A stretch of DNA of 64,000 bases, taken from Nitrospiraceae bacterium (GTDB lineage: Bacteria; Nitrospirota; Nitrospiria; Nitrospirales; Nitrospiraceae). Position 1 is the first letter of the stretch, and the number at the start of each line of letters is the position of its first letter. Below are positions 22,509 through 31,938 of this stretch, in pieces. The notes below the pieces were generated by a model, which saw only the letters and a list, made by a program, of their open reading frames with translations, was not told the DNA's origin and did no database searches. The stretch lies in contig JAHBWI010000001.1 of NCBI GenBank assembly GCA_019637075.1, forward strand, positions 1 through 64,000. The letters run 5' to 3'. A program made the translations under genes and the position numbers.

Positions 22509-24101
22509 CTAGACGAAATAGCGGCTGGTGTCGAAGCGGTACTCGGCGTTGTCGACGAGGCGGACGATCGCGTCTTTATAGGCGCCGGTTTCATCCTGTT
22601 CGGTGAGGTCGACTTCGGGGCCACTGTCCGTCGGCGCACCCTGTTCGTCCGTGATGACCCGCACCAGCGGGCGTTCCGAGTTCTCTTTGTCCTTGGCAGG
22701 CTTTAACACCACCGCCAACCGATTCGACTCCAGCAATACCAAAGTTCCGATCGGCAGGATGCCGACGCAATTGACGAACAGCTTCAGCAGGACGGGATCG
22801 AATGCGGTCCCGCTCTTCGTGAACATCATGTTCAGCACCTTAGCCGGCGGGATCGGCTCGCGCCGGTACACCCGTGACGAGGTCATGGCGTCATAGCAAT
22901 CGGCGATCATCAGAATCCGTCCGGTGAGGGAGACCTTCCAGGGCAAGGAGAGCTTCGGATAGCCGGAGTGGTCACAATTCATATGGTGCTCGAACGAAGC
23001 AGCCGCCATCCGCCCCGGGAGATTCGTGATGCCGCGCAATCGGGTCAGGTCGAGCACGCCCTGCGTCGGATGGCTGCGCATCGCCGCCCATTCGTCTTCC
23101 GTAAACTCGCCCGGCTTGTTCAGCACATCGATGGCGATACTGGACTTGCCCATGTCATGAAACAGGGCGGCCAGCCCCAGATCCGCCAGCTCGACCTTCG
23201 GGTAGCCCGCGCGATTGCCCAGCGCGATGGAGAGGAGGGAGACGTTGACCGAATGGTTATGGGTGTATTGATCGTGGCAGCGGAGGGTGGTGAGGCCTAA
23301 CATGGTCGCTTCGTCGCGCATCATCAGCTCGACGATATTCTGGATGGCCCGCTTCGCCTGTTTGAAGGAGATCGTCCCGCCGCTCCGCACGTTCTGGGTG
23401 AGGTCGCCCACCGCCGCCGCGGCCTGAGCGTAGCCGCTCTTGGCATGGGCCTTCCCTTTGCGGGCCTGCTCGGCTGCCTGGGCTGCCGGATCAGCCGATG
23501 CTTGCGCCCCCCCATCGGCTGAACCGTCCGTCAGGTGCCTGAGTTGCAGCACTCGTGGTTCTTCCAGCTCAATGCCTTTGACCCCCGCGTCGGCCAACGC
23601 CTGCTGGAGGTCCGCCAGGCTGTGTTTATCCGCATCCATACTCACGAAAAGGTAGGCGAACTCGCGCAGGTCTTTGGAGTCTGTCGTGGGCGAAAAGGAC
23701 ACGCCACCGATCTTCCATTTATTCAACGCCTCGATGATGCTCGAGAACACGGCCATTTGCTGCGAGGTCATCTTCAAATGGCTGTCGCCCAAGAACAGAA
23801 AATCGTTTTGCAGCCGGAGCACGACGGGATGGTCGGCGGACAGGGTGCGGATCAGCGTCAGCATCGAGTCGACCGGCTTGTCCAACGCGGCATTCGTCCG
23901 CCCGTGGATGCGCGAGGTCTTGATCAACACGTTCAATTGCGTGACCAGTTGGATCCCCAGCATGATCAACTGCTGGTCGAGGATGTCGCCGGCCTCCGAC
24001 CCCTTGGCGATCTTGTTCGCCAGCGACTTTTCGTGCGTTAGGATCGGATGCGCATCGTCGGAGAGGGCAAGGGATGGGAGAGGCGGCTTCTGATCGCTCA
24101 C
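22509..24101 (-). CDS. HD-GYP domain protein
   Basis: A 530-residue protein. The N-terminal half (to about 240) is helical and of unknown fold (LGIQLVTQLNVLIKTSRIHG, FLFLGDSHLKMTSQQ), followed by an Ala-rich linker (about 195-225). The HD-GYP phosphodiesterase domain has HNHSVNVSLLSIALG, the metal-binding ALFHDMGKSSIAIDVLNKPG, EHHMNCDHSGYPKLS and the DCYDAMTSSRVYRREPIPPA tail. Such domains usually hydrolyse cyclic di-GMP; the HD and GYP residues are kept, so activity is plausible. It is encoded 19 bases after the HEAT-repeat gene and probably works with it. Confidence 0.88.
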   Translation of the reverse strand: MSDQKPPLPSLALSDDAHPILTHEKSLANKIAKGSEAGDILDQQLIMLGIQLVTQLNVLIKTSRIHGRTNAALDKPVDSMLTLIRTLSADHPVVLRLQNDFLFLGDSHLKMTSQQMAVFSSIIEALNKWKIGGVSFSPTTDSKDLREFAYLFVSMDADKHSLADLQQALADAGVKGIELEEPRVLQLRHLTDGSADGGAQASADPAAQAAEQARKGKAHAKSGYAQAAAAVGDLTQNVRSGGTISFKQAKRAIQNIVELMMRDEATMLGLTTLRCHDQYTHNHSVNVSLLSIALGNRAGYPKVELADLGLAALFHDMGKSSIAIDVLNKPGEFTEDEWAAMRSHPTQGVLDLTRLRGITNLPGRMAAASFEHHMNCDHSGYPKLSLPWKVSLTGRILMIADCYDAMTSSRVYRREPIPPAKVLNMMFTKSGTAFDPVLLKLFVNCVGILPIGTLVLLESNRLAVVLKPAKDKENSERPLVRVITDEQGAPTDSGPEVDLTEQDETGAYKDAIVRLVDNAEYRFDTSRYFV

Positions 24102-24120
24102 GGCGTGTCCCTTCGGGCGG

Positions 24121-26007
24121 TTAGGAGTTGGCGGCGTGCGGACTCTTCAGCCGCTGGTGCCGGTTCGCAGAAGAAATGGCGGCCCCGCAGGCCTGACGAA
24201 CGGTGCCTCCGCCTTTCTTCTGGCCGACCTCGAGGGCGGCGATGGCTGCGGGCGTGCCGAGCTTACCGAGAATGTCCGCGGCCAGCAGAGCCATCTCTTC
24301 TTTCTTCTTCCGTTGGGTCCAGGACCATTCGGTCAGGAGCCCTTGCCAGAACGGCACGGCCTCATCGCCGGCAGTCTGTTTCATGGCAAGAAAAACCGCG
24401 CGCTTCTCGGCCGAAGAGCGATCCTGGAACTCCTCCGCCGTGACGAACGTGGCCCAAATCGCATAAGCGGCCTGATAGTGTCCGCTTCCGAGCAATTTCA
24501 TGGCAGTCAGACGCACGGCCTCATCCGGATCGCCCAAAAGCCCCACCAGCTTGGCACCGCTCCCTGAAGGGCGAAGCGTGGTCAGCTGCCGCAAGACCTC
24601 ACGTCGAATGGAGGGGTCGGGGTGCCGGAGCGCCTTCTCCAGAACATCCACGAATCGCGGATCATTCCACTTGGCGATCAACGCCAGAAGATTTTTGACG
24701 TAGGCGGGGCGCTTGTCGGACAGCCCGCGAACGATGGGATCAGCATTGTCCTTGGCGATCGTCTGCAGGGCTTCCAGGATGATCGCCTGGTGCGCCTGAT
24801 GTTCCAAGTTGGCGAGCAGGCCGCAAAGGGCCGGGACCGTCTCCTTCTTCATGCTCAGAAGCAGGGTAATGAGGCCTTCGGTCTGCGCCTTCGGCGTGCG
24901 ATTCAGGTAATGCTCGATCAGCTTCAGCCGTTCGGGTCGATTGAGCCCATCCAACAATGCGGCGACCTGCTGTTTGTGTTCGGCGGGAAGGTCCGGTCGG
25001 ATCGCCTCAGTGTCCTGGAGCATGCCGAGTACGCTTTCCAGCACCGTCCACTGCCCCTGCTTGATCAGCGAGTCGAGGACGCTGCCCCAGACGTCGAAGA
25101 GTTTCGTCAGCAACTGCGGCGACCGCTCGGAGGCCAGGATGGCGGTCAGCACGTCGATGATATACAGCGTGGTATCGCGACTGCTCTCCGCGACGATTTC
25201 GGCCGCCAAGGCATCCAACTCTTCGTGGGAGACTTCATACCCGACCACGCCGGCCTGGAGACGGCGTGCATTGGAAGTTCCGGTCGCACCGGAAGATGCG
25301 CCTCCCCCCGCGTCGGTTTCGCCGGCCCGGTCGGTTCCGCCTGCTTTGTCGCCACGCTTTTCACGCTCCCGCGCCAGCATCGCCCGTTCGCGATCGAGCA
25401 GGTCCCGCAGCGAGGTCACCGACATGGTCATGTACCCGTTCGTCTGGAGTTCCAACACATCGACGCCGAAACCGGACGAACGGACTAGCTCTTCGGCCGT
25501 CACGAGTGTGATGGTGTCGAGACTCTTCGACCAGAGACGGGTCACGATGTCGTCGTCTTCATCGAGGGTGGACGGTTCGCCTTCAGCGGCCGCTTCACCG
25601 ACCGGGGCTCCCCAGAGCGCATCCAGGAAAAACGACAGGTCCGCCTGCGAGAGGCCTTGATGGAAGGTCAGTTCGCGAATGCCGTCCGAGTACATCTTGA
25701 AGGCGATGCTGTCGCCGGTTGCATCACTGTCCGGCTGGTAGACGATTTCATCTTTGAAGAGCAACTGGTTGCGCTGAATAAGGAAGGCGAGGCGGGCATA
25801 ACTCTCGAGATGTTTCGTCAGATCGTCGTAAAACTGTTGAAAAAACCGCTGTGCGACCGGATTCGTCGCGCCGTAGGTCCGGGCAGACTTCGCCGCTTTG
25901 TCGAGGAGCTTCAGAAGTTGCTTGACGGAGACGACCTCGGGATCGGTCCCCTCGCGTACGAACGGCTGCAGAGGCGTCCCGGCCTCGGTGGGCTTTCCAG
26001 TATCCAT
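24121..26007 (-). CDS. HEAT-repeat protein paired with the HD-GYP protein
   Basis: A 628-residue soluble protein. The N-terminal segment (VKQLLKLLDKAAKSARTYGA to RELTFHQGLSQADLSFFLDA) resembles the N-terminal part of its HD-GYP neighbour in layout, since both have a KSARTYG/KTSRIHG helix and an ADLSFF/DLREFAYLF segment. The C-terminal 300 residues contain HEAT-like repeats (HPDPSIRREVLRQLTTLRP, GDPDEAVRLTAMKLLGSGHY). HEAT arrays are protein-binding scaffolds. No catalytic motif. It is the first gene of the two-gene unit and probably scaffolds cyclic di-GMP turnover; inference. Confidence 0.8.
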   Translation of the reverse strand: MDTGKPTEAGTPLQPFVREGTDPEVVSVKQLLKLLDKAAKSARTYGATNPVAQRFFQQFYDDLTKHLESYARLAFLIQRNQLLFKDEIVYQPDSDATGDSIAFKMYSDGIRELTFHQGLSQADLSFFLDALWGAPVGEAAAEGEPSTLDEDDDIVTRLWSKSLDTITLVTAEELVRSSGFGVDVLELQTNGYMTMSVTSLRDLLDRERAMLAREREKRGDKAGGTDRAGETDAGGGASSGATGTSNARRLQAGVVGYEVSHEELDALAAEIVAESSRDTTLYIIDVLTAILASERSPQLLTKLFDVWGSVLDSLIKQGQWTVLESVLGMLQDTEAIRPDLPAEHKQQVAALLDGLNRPERLKLIEHYLNRTPKAQTEGLITLLLSMKKETVPALCGLLANLEHQAHQAIILEALQTIAKDNADPIVRGLSDKRPAYVKNLLALIAKWNDPRFVDVLEKALRHPDPSIRREVLRQLTTLRPSGSGAKLVGLLGDPDEAVRLTAMKLLGSGHYQAAYAIWATFVTAEEFQDRSSAEKRAVFLAMKQTAGDEAVPFWQGLLTEWSWTQRKKKEEMALLAADILGKLGTPAAIAALEVGQKKGGGTVRQACGAAISSANRHQRLKSPHAANS

Positions 26008-26146
26008 AGGTACCAGTCGTACCCCGAGGTCCCATCTTCGTCAAGAAAATAGCCTGTCTTGACATACGTAGGAAGCCGTGGGCTGCTCGGCCTAGGGGCA
26101 CGGATCCCATTGCGACGCGTGTCACGAGGCCGGTAGAATCCCACCC

Positions 26147-26797
26147 ATGACGGATGCGACCGACCTCCCGCTCATTATCTGTTTCGGAGACAGTCTCACA
26201 GCCGGGTATCAAACGCCCAGCAGGGCCAACCCCAGCGCCCTTGAGACACCCTACGGAGCCGTGCTGCAAGAACGGCTCGGCTCGCGCGGACGGGTGAGGA
26301 TCAGCGGCATCTGTGGAGAAGTGACGGGCGAGATGGTCATGCGGTTTCGCGCCGACGTCCTGCGTCACCAGCCTCGAGCCGTCGTGATTCTCGGTGGCAC
26401 CAACGACCTTGGTTGGAATGCGGATGCGGCGGAGATCATGCGTAACCTGACCAAGATGTACGAACTCGCGCGTGCCGCTATGATCTTACCCATCCCGGTG
26501 ACGGTCCCCTCGATACGGGTCGAAGATGCCGCGGGAAACAGGGAAGCGGAGGAGTGGGTGGCGGGGCATATCGCGCATCGGCAGCAGCTCAACGACTTGA
26601 TCGCAGCCTACGCGGAACGCCATTCTCTGCGCTACCTGGATCTCTTTGCCGCCACGGCCGAACCGGAATCTCGGCAACTCGCCGCGGCCTATTCCAACGA
26701 CGGGCTGCACCTCACCACCACCGGCTACCGGCTGTTCGGCACATTGTTGTTTGAACAGATCGTCGCCGACTTGCTGCCCGGTCAGGTTTCCGCGTGA
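26147..26797 (+). CDS. SGNH/GDSL-type esterase
   Basis: A 216-residue hydrolase with all four SGNH blocks: block I ICFGDSLTAGYQ (nucleophile Ser), block II Gly in ISGICGEVTGEM, block III VVILGGTNDLGWN, and block V NDGLHLTTTGY with the catalytic Asp and His. It resembles TesA-like arylesterase/lysophospholipase enzymes. No signal peptide is visible, so a cytoplasmic location is likely, unlike TesA. The thioredoxin gene starts inside its stop codon (GTGA). Confidence 0.93.
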   Translation: MTDATDLPLIICFGDSLTAGYQTPSRANPSALETPYGAVLQERLGSRGRVRISGICGEVTGEMVMRFRADVLRHQPRAVVILGGTNDLGWNADAAEIMRNLTKMYELARAAMILPIPVTVPSIRVEDAAGNREAEEWVAGHIAHRQQLNDLIAAYAERHSLRYLDLFAATAEPESRQLAAAYSNDGLHLTTTGYRLFGTLLFEQIVADLLPGQVSA

Positions 26798-27114
26798 TCC
26801 GGGACATCACGGATCGGGATTTCGACCGTGTCGTCGCCGCGGCCATTGGCCCGGTGCTCGTGGAGTTCTGGCAACCGGGCTGCGGACCTTGCCGCGCATT
26901 GCTGGGAGAGCTGGAAGCGCTTCAGCGTGAAATGGGCGATCAGCTCGCGATCTTCAAGATGAACGTGCAGGAAGAGTTTCAGATTCCGGCCGAGCACGAG
27001 ATCAGCTCGCTGCCGGCGCTGGCGTTGTTCGAACAGGGAGAGTTTGTGCGTTTTATCGGAGGAATTGGAAAGAAGGATCAGATTCGACAGCAGTTGGGCA
27101 TCAGCGCCGCCTAA
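26794..27114 (+). CDS. Thioredoxin
   Basis: A 106-residue thioredoxin-fold protein with the active site QPGCGPCRALL (about residues 27-37) and the cis-Pro in ISSLPALALF. It starts with GTG overlapping the esterase stop. CGPC instead of a CxxC with charged residues points to a general disulfide reductase. The usual Trp before the motif is replaced (WQPGCGPC). It converges with zwf and the two stops overlap by a few bases. Confidence 0.92.
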   Translation: MIRDITDRDFDRVVAAAIGPVLVEFWQPGCGPCRALLGELEALQREMGDQLAIFKMNVQEEFQIPAEHEISSLPALALFEQGEFVRFIGGIGKKDQIRQQLGISAA

Positions 27115-28655
27115 AGAATTCGCCAGCTCCGCCCATCGTCCTTCATCATCCGTTCCGCCTCAGCCGGCCCCCAAGAACCAGCCCGATACTCCGGCAACCG
27201 ACTGAGCCGCTGTTGCTCCCAGCCCTCCAGGATGTTGGTCACCCAAGCCCAGGATGCTTCCACCGCATCCCGCCGCATGAAACGCGACGCGTCGCCCAGC
27301 ATCACGTCCAAGAGCAGACGCTCATAGGCTTCCGGCGAGGGACGTCCAAAGACGTCGCTGTACTGAAAATCCATCTCGACCGGATGCGTTTGGGCTCTCG
27401 TCCCCGGCACACGCGAGATGATGCGTAGCGACAGCCCCTCGTCCGGTTGAATGCGCAGCGTCAGCACGTTGGCCGGTTGCGGAAGCGCAGGGTCGGCATT
27501 GAAAAGAATCTGTGGAATGTCCTTGAACTGGACGGCGACTTCACTCGCGCGCTTCGGCAGGGCCTTTCCGGTCCGGAGATAAAACGGCACGCCGGACCAA
27601 CGCCAGTTTTCAACGAACGCTTTGACGGCGACATAGGTCTCGGTGGTGGAATCGGGCGAGATGCCCTTTTCTTTGCGATACCCCTGTTGGGGCGCACCGT
27701 GCGCCTGGCCGTCCCCATACTGACCCCGCACGGTGTACCGCTCCACCTCTTGCCCCTGGATAGGCCGCAGACAGCGCAACACTTCCATTTTGGCATTGCG
27801 CACGACGTTCGGATCGAGAGAGTAGGGCGGCTCCATCGCCACCAGACAGAGGAGTTGGAGCAGATGATTTTGCACCATGTCGCGCAACGCGCCGGCCTCT
27901 TCGTAGTAGGTCGCCCTGGTGCCGACCCCTTCGGCTTCGCTCACGGTGATTTGGACGTGATCGATGTACTTGTGATTCCAGATCGGCTCGAAAATGCTGT
28001 TGGCGAATCGCACTACCATGAGATTCTGTACGGTTTCTTTGCCCAGGTAATGGTCGATCCGGAAGATTTGCGACTCATCGAACACGCGGCCCGTGACGGC
28101 ATTGATCGCCTGAGCCGAAGCCAAGTCCCGGCCGACCGGTTTCTCGACGATGATCCGGGAGTAGGGCCGGCCGGATTGCGGCGGGGTAGCGAGGCCCGCC
28201 TTCGCCAGACCTTCGCACACGGGGGTAAATGAACTCGGGGGAATGCTCAGATAATAAATACGATGGCCCGGCAACTGCATCGCCTGTTCAATCTGTTCGG
28301 CACGGCTTCGTAACGCCTCATACGTCTGAGCCTCTCCGTTTTCGCCCTGAAGGTAAAACAGATGCCGTTCGAACTGTTGCCAGGTCTCCGGCACGAGGGC
28401 CTGCCGAGAGTGGGCGATGACTCCCTCGCGGGCAATGCCCCGGAACGCCTCGTCGGTCATCGGCTTTCGCCCCAGTCCGATCACGGCATATTTGGCGGGG
28501 AGTAGGCCGTCCAGCAGAAGGTTGTAGAGGGCCGGGATCAGGCGGCGCTTCGCTAAGTCACCCGACCCGCCGAAAATCACGAGCGTGCAACCCTCCGGGA
28601 GAACTCCCGGCTCCGGGGCGATCTGGATCTGGATCGGTGTCGTCGGGGCGGACAT
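27111..28655 (-). CDS. zwf: Glucose-6-phosphate 1-dehydrogenase
   Basis: A 514-residue enzyme oxidising glucose-6-phosphate to 6-phosphogluconolactone with NADP (or NAD). It has the Rossmann motif VIFGGSGDLAKRRLIPALYN, the substrate and catalytic block FRIDHYLGKETVQNLMVVRF, and the C-terminal WAWVTNILEGWEQ. The ATG at 28655 is chosen because GGGAG precedes it; an in-frame ATG at 28670 has none. It starts 14 bases after the gnd stop on the same strand, forming an oxidative pentose-phosphate operon without pgl. Confidence 0.97.
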   Translation of the reverse strand: MSAPTTPIQIQIAPEPGVLPEGCTLVIFGGSGDLAKRRLIPALYNLLLDGLLPAKYAVIGLGRKPMTDEAFRGIAREGVIAHSRQALVPETWQQFERHLFYLQGENGEAQTYEALRSRAEQIEQAMQLPGHRIYYLSIPPSSFTPVCEGLAKAGLATPPQSGRPYSRIIVEKPVGRDLASAQAINAVTGRVFDESQIFRIDHYLGKETVQNLMVVRFANSIFEPIWNHKYIDHVQITVSEAEGVGTRATYYEEAGALRDMVQNHLLQLLCLVAMEPPYSLDPNVVRNAKMEVLRCLRPIQGQEVERYTVRGQYGDGQAHGAPQQGYRKEKGISPDSTTETYVAVKAFVENWRWSGVPFYLRTGKALPKRASEVAVQFKDIPQILFNADPALPQPANVLTLRIQPDEGLSLRIISRVPGTRAQTHPVEMDFQYSDVFGRPSPEAYERLLLDVMLGDASRFMRRDAVEASWAWVTNILEGWEQQRLSRLPEYRAGSWGPAEAERMMKDDGRSWRIL

Positions 28656-28669
28656 GAGACTCCCGTGCA

Positions 28670-29563
28670 TCAGCGGCGGACGCTATGGCCTCCGAACGCG
28701 TTGCGCAACGCCGCCAGCATTTTTTCCGCAAAGGATTCCTCCTGCCGGGACCGGAACCGCGTAAAGAGCGCGGTCGTCAGCGTCGGCACCGGCACGTCCT
28801 TGTCGATCGCGTCCTGAATCATCCAGCGCCCTTCGCCGGAGTCCTGCACAAAGCCCTTGAGGCCGGTCAGTTTCGGATCGGCCTGCAACGCGCCCGCGGC
28901 CAACTCCAGCAGCCATGAGCGGACGACGCTGCCGTGCATCCAGAGATCGGCAATCTTCGCCAGATCGAGGCGGTATTCGCTCTTGGCCATCAACTCGAAC
29001 CCTTCGGCATACCCCTGCATCATGCTGTACTCGATGCCGTTATGCACCATCTTCACGTAGTGACCGGCTCCATGGGCGCCCATATGGGCCCACCCCGATT
29101 CCGGCGCCAAGGTCTGGAACACCGGGGTCAGGCGCTGCACCGGGGCCTCCTCCCCGCCGATCATGAGACAATAGCCGATCTTGAGTCCCCAGATGCCGCC
29201 GCTCGTGCCGACGTCTACATAGTGAAGGCCCGTCTGTTTCAACTCAGCCGCTCGTCGTACATCATCATGGAAGCGGGTGTTGCCTCCGTCGATGATCGTG
29301 TCGCCGGGCTGAAGCAACTTGGCCACGGCCTGCACGGTCTCTTCGGTCGGGGCGCCGGAAGGGACCATGATCCACACGGCACGGGGCGCCGTCAGTTTCC
29401 CGACCAGTTCGCTCAATGACGCGGCGCCCACGCACCCCTGCGCTTCGGCCTGCTTGACGGCGTCCGTCGAGCGATCGTAGACGACCACTCGATGCCGGCC
29501 CAGCTGCAGCCGCGTCACCATATTCAAACCCATTTTGCCCAGTCCGATGAATCCGAGTTCCAT
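28670..29563 (-). CDS. gnd: 6-phosphogluconate dehydrogenase, short form
   Basis: A 297-residue protein of the short decarboxylating form (YqeC/GndA-like), about 170 residues less than the E. coli type. It has the nucleotide motif LGFIGLGKMGLNMV, the substrate motif DVGTSGGIWGLKIGYCLMIG and the catalytic KMVHNGIEYSMMQGYAE. AGAGGA precedes the ATG. Its product stands directly after the zwf step, so the two genes are cotranscribed gnd-zwf. The enzyme makes ribulose-5-phosphate, CO2 and NAD(P)H. Confidence 0.95.
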   Translation of the reverse strand: MELGFIGLGKMGLNMVTRLQLGRHRVVVYDRSTDAVKQAEAQGCVGAASLSELVGKLTAPRAVWIMVPSGAPTEETVQAVAKLLQPGDTIIDGGNTRFHDDVRRAAELKQTGLHYVDVGTSGGIWGLKIGYCLMIGGEEAPVQRLTPVFQTLAPESGWAHMGAHGAGHYVKMVHNGIEYSMMQGYAEGFELMAKSEYRLDLAKIADLWMHGSVVRSWLLELAAGALQADPKLTGLKGFVQDSGEGRWMIQDAIDKDVPVPTLTTALFTRFRSRQEESFAEKMLAALRNAFGGHSVRR

Positions 29564-29641
29564 GGGAATCCTCTCTTCGGGGCTCCGACGGCGGAGCGCG
29601 GTGGGACACGCAAGTCTACGACCGATGGAAACGAGCGCCCG

Positions 29642-30448
29642 TCAATCCACCCGCGGCGGCAGCGGGACATCTTTGAATAGGATGTCGGCGAAACGCCGGC
29701 CGCACGTGAGGCGACTGTGGAGCGTCGCCGCGCTGAGAAACTGGCTGGCCAGGTCGCCCAGCGCCTGGTCTCGCGACGCCATGAAACGAAGCACGTCCAC
29801 GGGAGCCGTGAGCCAGAATCCTCTGATGCGGAAAAAGGCCGTCACGCATTCTTCGAAAAACGTCTGCAAGAGATAGTACGCCGTCGTGGGTCGCTCGAGC
29901 ATGTCCTCCACCTTTCCCAGCAGATGCAGGCATTCGGCCTTCAGCCTGATCTGCTCGTGTAGGGACGTGGGTGGGGGCCCTTGGCGAAAACGCTGAGCCG
30001 CCTTGTCGATGAGCTTGCCCGCGACGCCCTCGTGATCGTAGAGCACACGTCCCTTTCGGAGCAACGGTGCCAGCCGGGGAGAGGACTCGATGTCGTCGCT
30101 GACGGTCTTGTGTTCACCGTACCGGATGTCGATCAACCAGTCGGCCACCCGAATATACTCCTGCCCTTCGGCAGCGCCCTTGACCAACACGATCAGGTCG
30201 ATGTCGCTGTGGGGCGTCACGGCCTTGCGGCAACCGGATCCGACGAGAATGATCCCGACCAAGTCGCCCCCGCGTTTCGCGCGCACATACCGCAGCGCCA
30301 CCGCCATCGCCTGATCGAAGCCGGGCGGCTCCACCGTCGGCGGCGCTTCAGGCGGTTCTGGTACGTCAAGGAGTTCGGCTTGCAATTCAGCCGCCGTCGG
30401 CGGCGTCGAGGAAGAGGCTGCGGGAACAGGGGATGTGGATGTGTCCAT
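29642..30448 (-). CDS. Nucleotidyltransferase-domain protein
   Basis: A 268-residue protein. A Pro/Ala-rich head (to about 45) leads to a minimal nucleotidyltransferase core: VGIILVGSGCRKAVTPHSDI then DLIVLVKG, with the G-S motif and the catalytic D-x-D. A helical C-terminal half (QIRLKAECLHLLGKVEDMLE, AYYLLQTFFEECVTAFFRIR) resembles a HEPN-like or substrate-binding bundle. Some such fusions are MNT-HEPN TA-related, but the HEPN RX4-6H motif was not seen. The ATG at 30448 gives the shortest sensible product. No strong ribosome site. Confidence 0.8.
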   Translation of the reverse strand: MDTSTSPVPAASSSTPPTAAELQAELLDVPEPPEAPPTVEPPGFDQAMAVALRYVRAKRGGDLVGIILVGSGCRKAVTPHSDIDLIVLVKGAAEGQEYIRVADWLIDIRYGEHKTVSDDIESSPRLAPLLRKGRVLYDHEGVAGKLIDKAAQRFRQGPPPTSLHEQIRLKAECLHLLGKVEDMLERPTTAYYLLQTFFEECVTAFFRIRGFWLTAPVDVLRFMASRDQALGDLASQFLSAATLHSRLTCGRRFADILFKDVPLPPRVD

Positions 30449-30483
30449 AGAGTATTCCGGCCAAATATCCAGCGGGTGAATCG

Positions 30484-30717
30484 TCAGGGTGCTTGCACGG
30501 ATCGAATCTGTTGCTCGAGCCCCGAAAGCCATTGCTCGAACGGCTGGTCGGCATCGACCACGATTTCCAATTTACCGTTCTGGAGCCGGCGGACGAGGCC
30601 CGGACGTTCAGGGGAGAGGGGGATTTCGACCCACTCCCGATTCAATCCGAGCTGATCGGTCAGATCGAGAATGCGGCTGATTTGTTGAAAGGACACTGCG
30701 GAAAACGTCACACGCAC
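30484..30717 (-). CDS. Small conserved-looking protein of unknown function
   Basis: A 77-residue protein starting with GTG (VRVTFSAVSFQQISRILDLT). It has alternating strand-helix character and an acidic end, but no recognised domain and a weak ribosome site. It lies 35 bases before the nucleotidyltransferase start, on the same strand, so the two may be cotranscribed. Composition and codon pattern match its neighbours. Confidence 0.6.
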   Translation of the reverse strand: MRVTFSAVSFQQISRILDLTDQLGLNREWVEIPLSPERPGLVRRLQNGKLEIVVDADQPFEQWLSGLEQQIRSVQAP

Positions 30718-30788
30718 CTGTTTGCCTGACCGATGATATCGGCATTCTAAAAGGGGACCGCCACCCTGTCAACGTCGGAGGTCCCGAT

Positions 30789-31829
30789 TCACCGAAGGAT
30801 ACCGGCCAGCACGGCGGCGGCTTGCTCGACATCCTTCGACGAGACATCGAGGTGGGTGACCGCGCGACAGGTTCGTCCGCCGGTTGCGCTGATGAACACG
30901 CCCTCTTGCTTCAGCGTGGAGACGATGTCCTGGATCGGCTGCCCATTGTCCTTGATGTCGAAGAAGATGATGTTCGTGTCGACGGAACTGGGATCGATCG
31001 AGACGGTCGGAATAGCAGCCAACAATGTTGCGAATCGTTTGGCATTAGCATGGTCGTCAGCCAGCCGCGTGATGTGGTGCTCCAGCGCATGAATTCCCGC
31101 GGCGGCAAGGATTCCGGCCTGGCGCATGGCGCCGCCGTACATGCGACGAAATCGACGCAACCGTTCCGCCAGAGCGCGGTCATCGGTCGCAATGAGCGAT
31201 CCCGCCGGGGCACCTAGCCCCTTGGACAAACAGAACGTGACCGTGTCGAAGTAGCGGGCGTACTCGGCGGCCGAGACACCGGACGCGACGACGGCATTGA
31301 AGAGTCGGGCTCCGTCCAAATGCATCGGCAGGCCCTGCCGATCGGCCACCCGGCGGATGGCGCTGATCGTCTCGATCGGATAGACGCTGCCCCCACCGGC
31401 ATTGTGCGTATTTTCCAGGCAGATCAGCGCCGTCTGAATCGTGTAGGGATCTTTGGGACGGATGGCGTCTTCGACTTGTTCGGCGGTGAGAAGCCCTCGG
31501 CTTCCCGACACCCAATGGAGTTGGACGCCGGCCAGCGCGCCGGCCGCCCCCTGCTCGTAGCGCACGATGTGGGCCTGCGCATCGACAATGACTTCTCGGC
31601 CAGGCTCGGCCTGCGCTCGGACGCAGAGTTGGTTGCCCATCGTGCCGGAGGGGACAAAGAGCGCCGCAGCTTTTCCGAGCAGAGCGGCCGCCATGTCCTG
31701 CAGGCGGTTGACGGTTGGATCTTCGCCATAGACATCATCACCGACCTCCGCGCGGGCCATGGCCTCGCGCATGGCGGGAGTCGGTTTGGTCACCGTATCG
31801 CTTCGCAGATCGATGATCGTCCGGGGCAT
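30789..31829 (-). CDS. ltaE: Low-specificity L-threonine aldolase
   Basis: A 346-residue PLP enzyme splitting L-threonine and L-allo-threonine into glycine and acetaldehyde. The start [57 protein letters not shown] and [10 protein letters not shown] are characteristic; the PLP lysine lies in [13 protein letters not shown] (about 201). AAAGGA sits 7 bases before the ATG at 31829. It is divergent from the transporter gene at 31939. Confidence 0.96.
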   Translation of the reverse strand: MPRTIIDLRSDTVTKPTPAMREAMARAEVGDDVYGEDPTVNRLQDMAAALLGKAAALFVPSGTMGNQLCVRAQAEPGREVIVDAQAHIVRYEQGAAGALAGVQLHWVSGSRGLLTAEQVEDAIRPKDPYTIQTALICLENTHNAGGGSVYPIETISAIRRVADRQGLPMHLDGARLFNAVVASGVSAAEYARYFDTVTFCLSKGLGAPAGSLIATDDRALAERLRRFRRMYGGAMRQAGILAAAGIHALEHHITRLADDHANAKRFATLLAAIPTVSIDPSSVDTNIIFFDIKDNGQPIQDIVSTLKQEGVFISATGGRTCRAVTHLDVSSKDVEQAAAVLAGILR

Positions 31830-31938
31830 GTGTCGTCCTTTCTGAAACAGGCGTTCCGTTCCGTCGGCGCGGCATTGTAGCAAATTTTTCGGACAGGACA
31901 GCGGTGGCCTGTTACACTGGCGCCGCACTCGGAGCTGC

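Noticed and set aside
24622-25660. Long plus-strand frames opposite the HEAT-repeat gene
   Set aside because: No domain, biased composition, and fully contained within a better supported gene.
27447-28232. 261-residue frame opposite zwf
   Set aside because: Antisense shadow of a highly conserved enzyme, rich in His and Arg.
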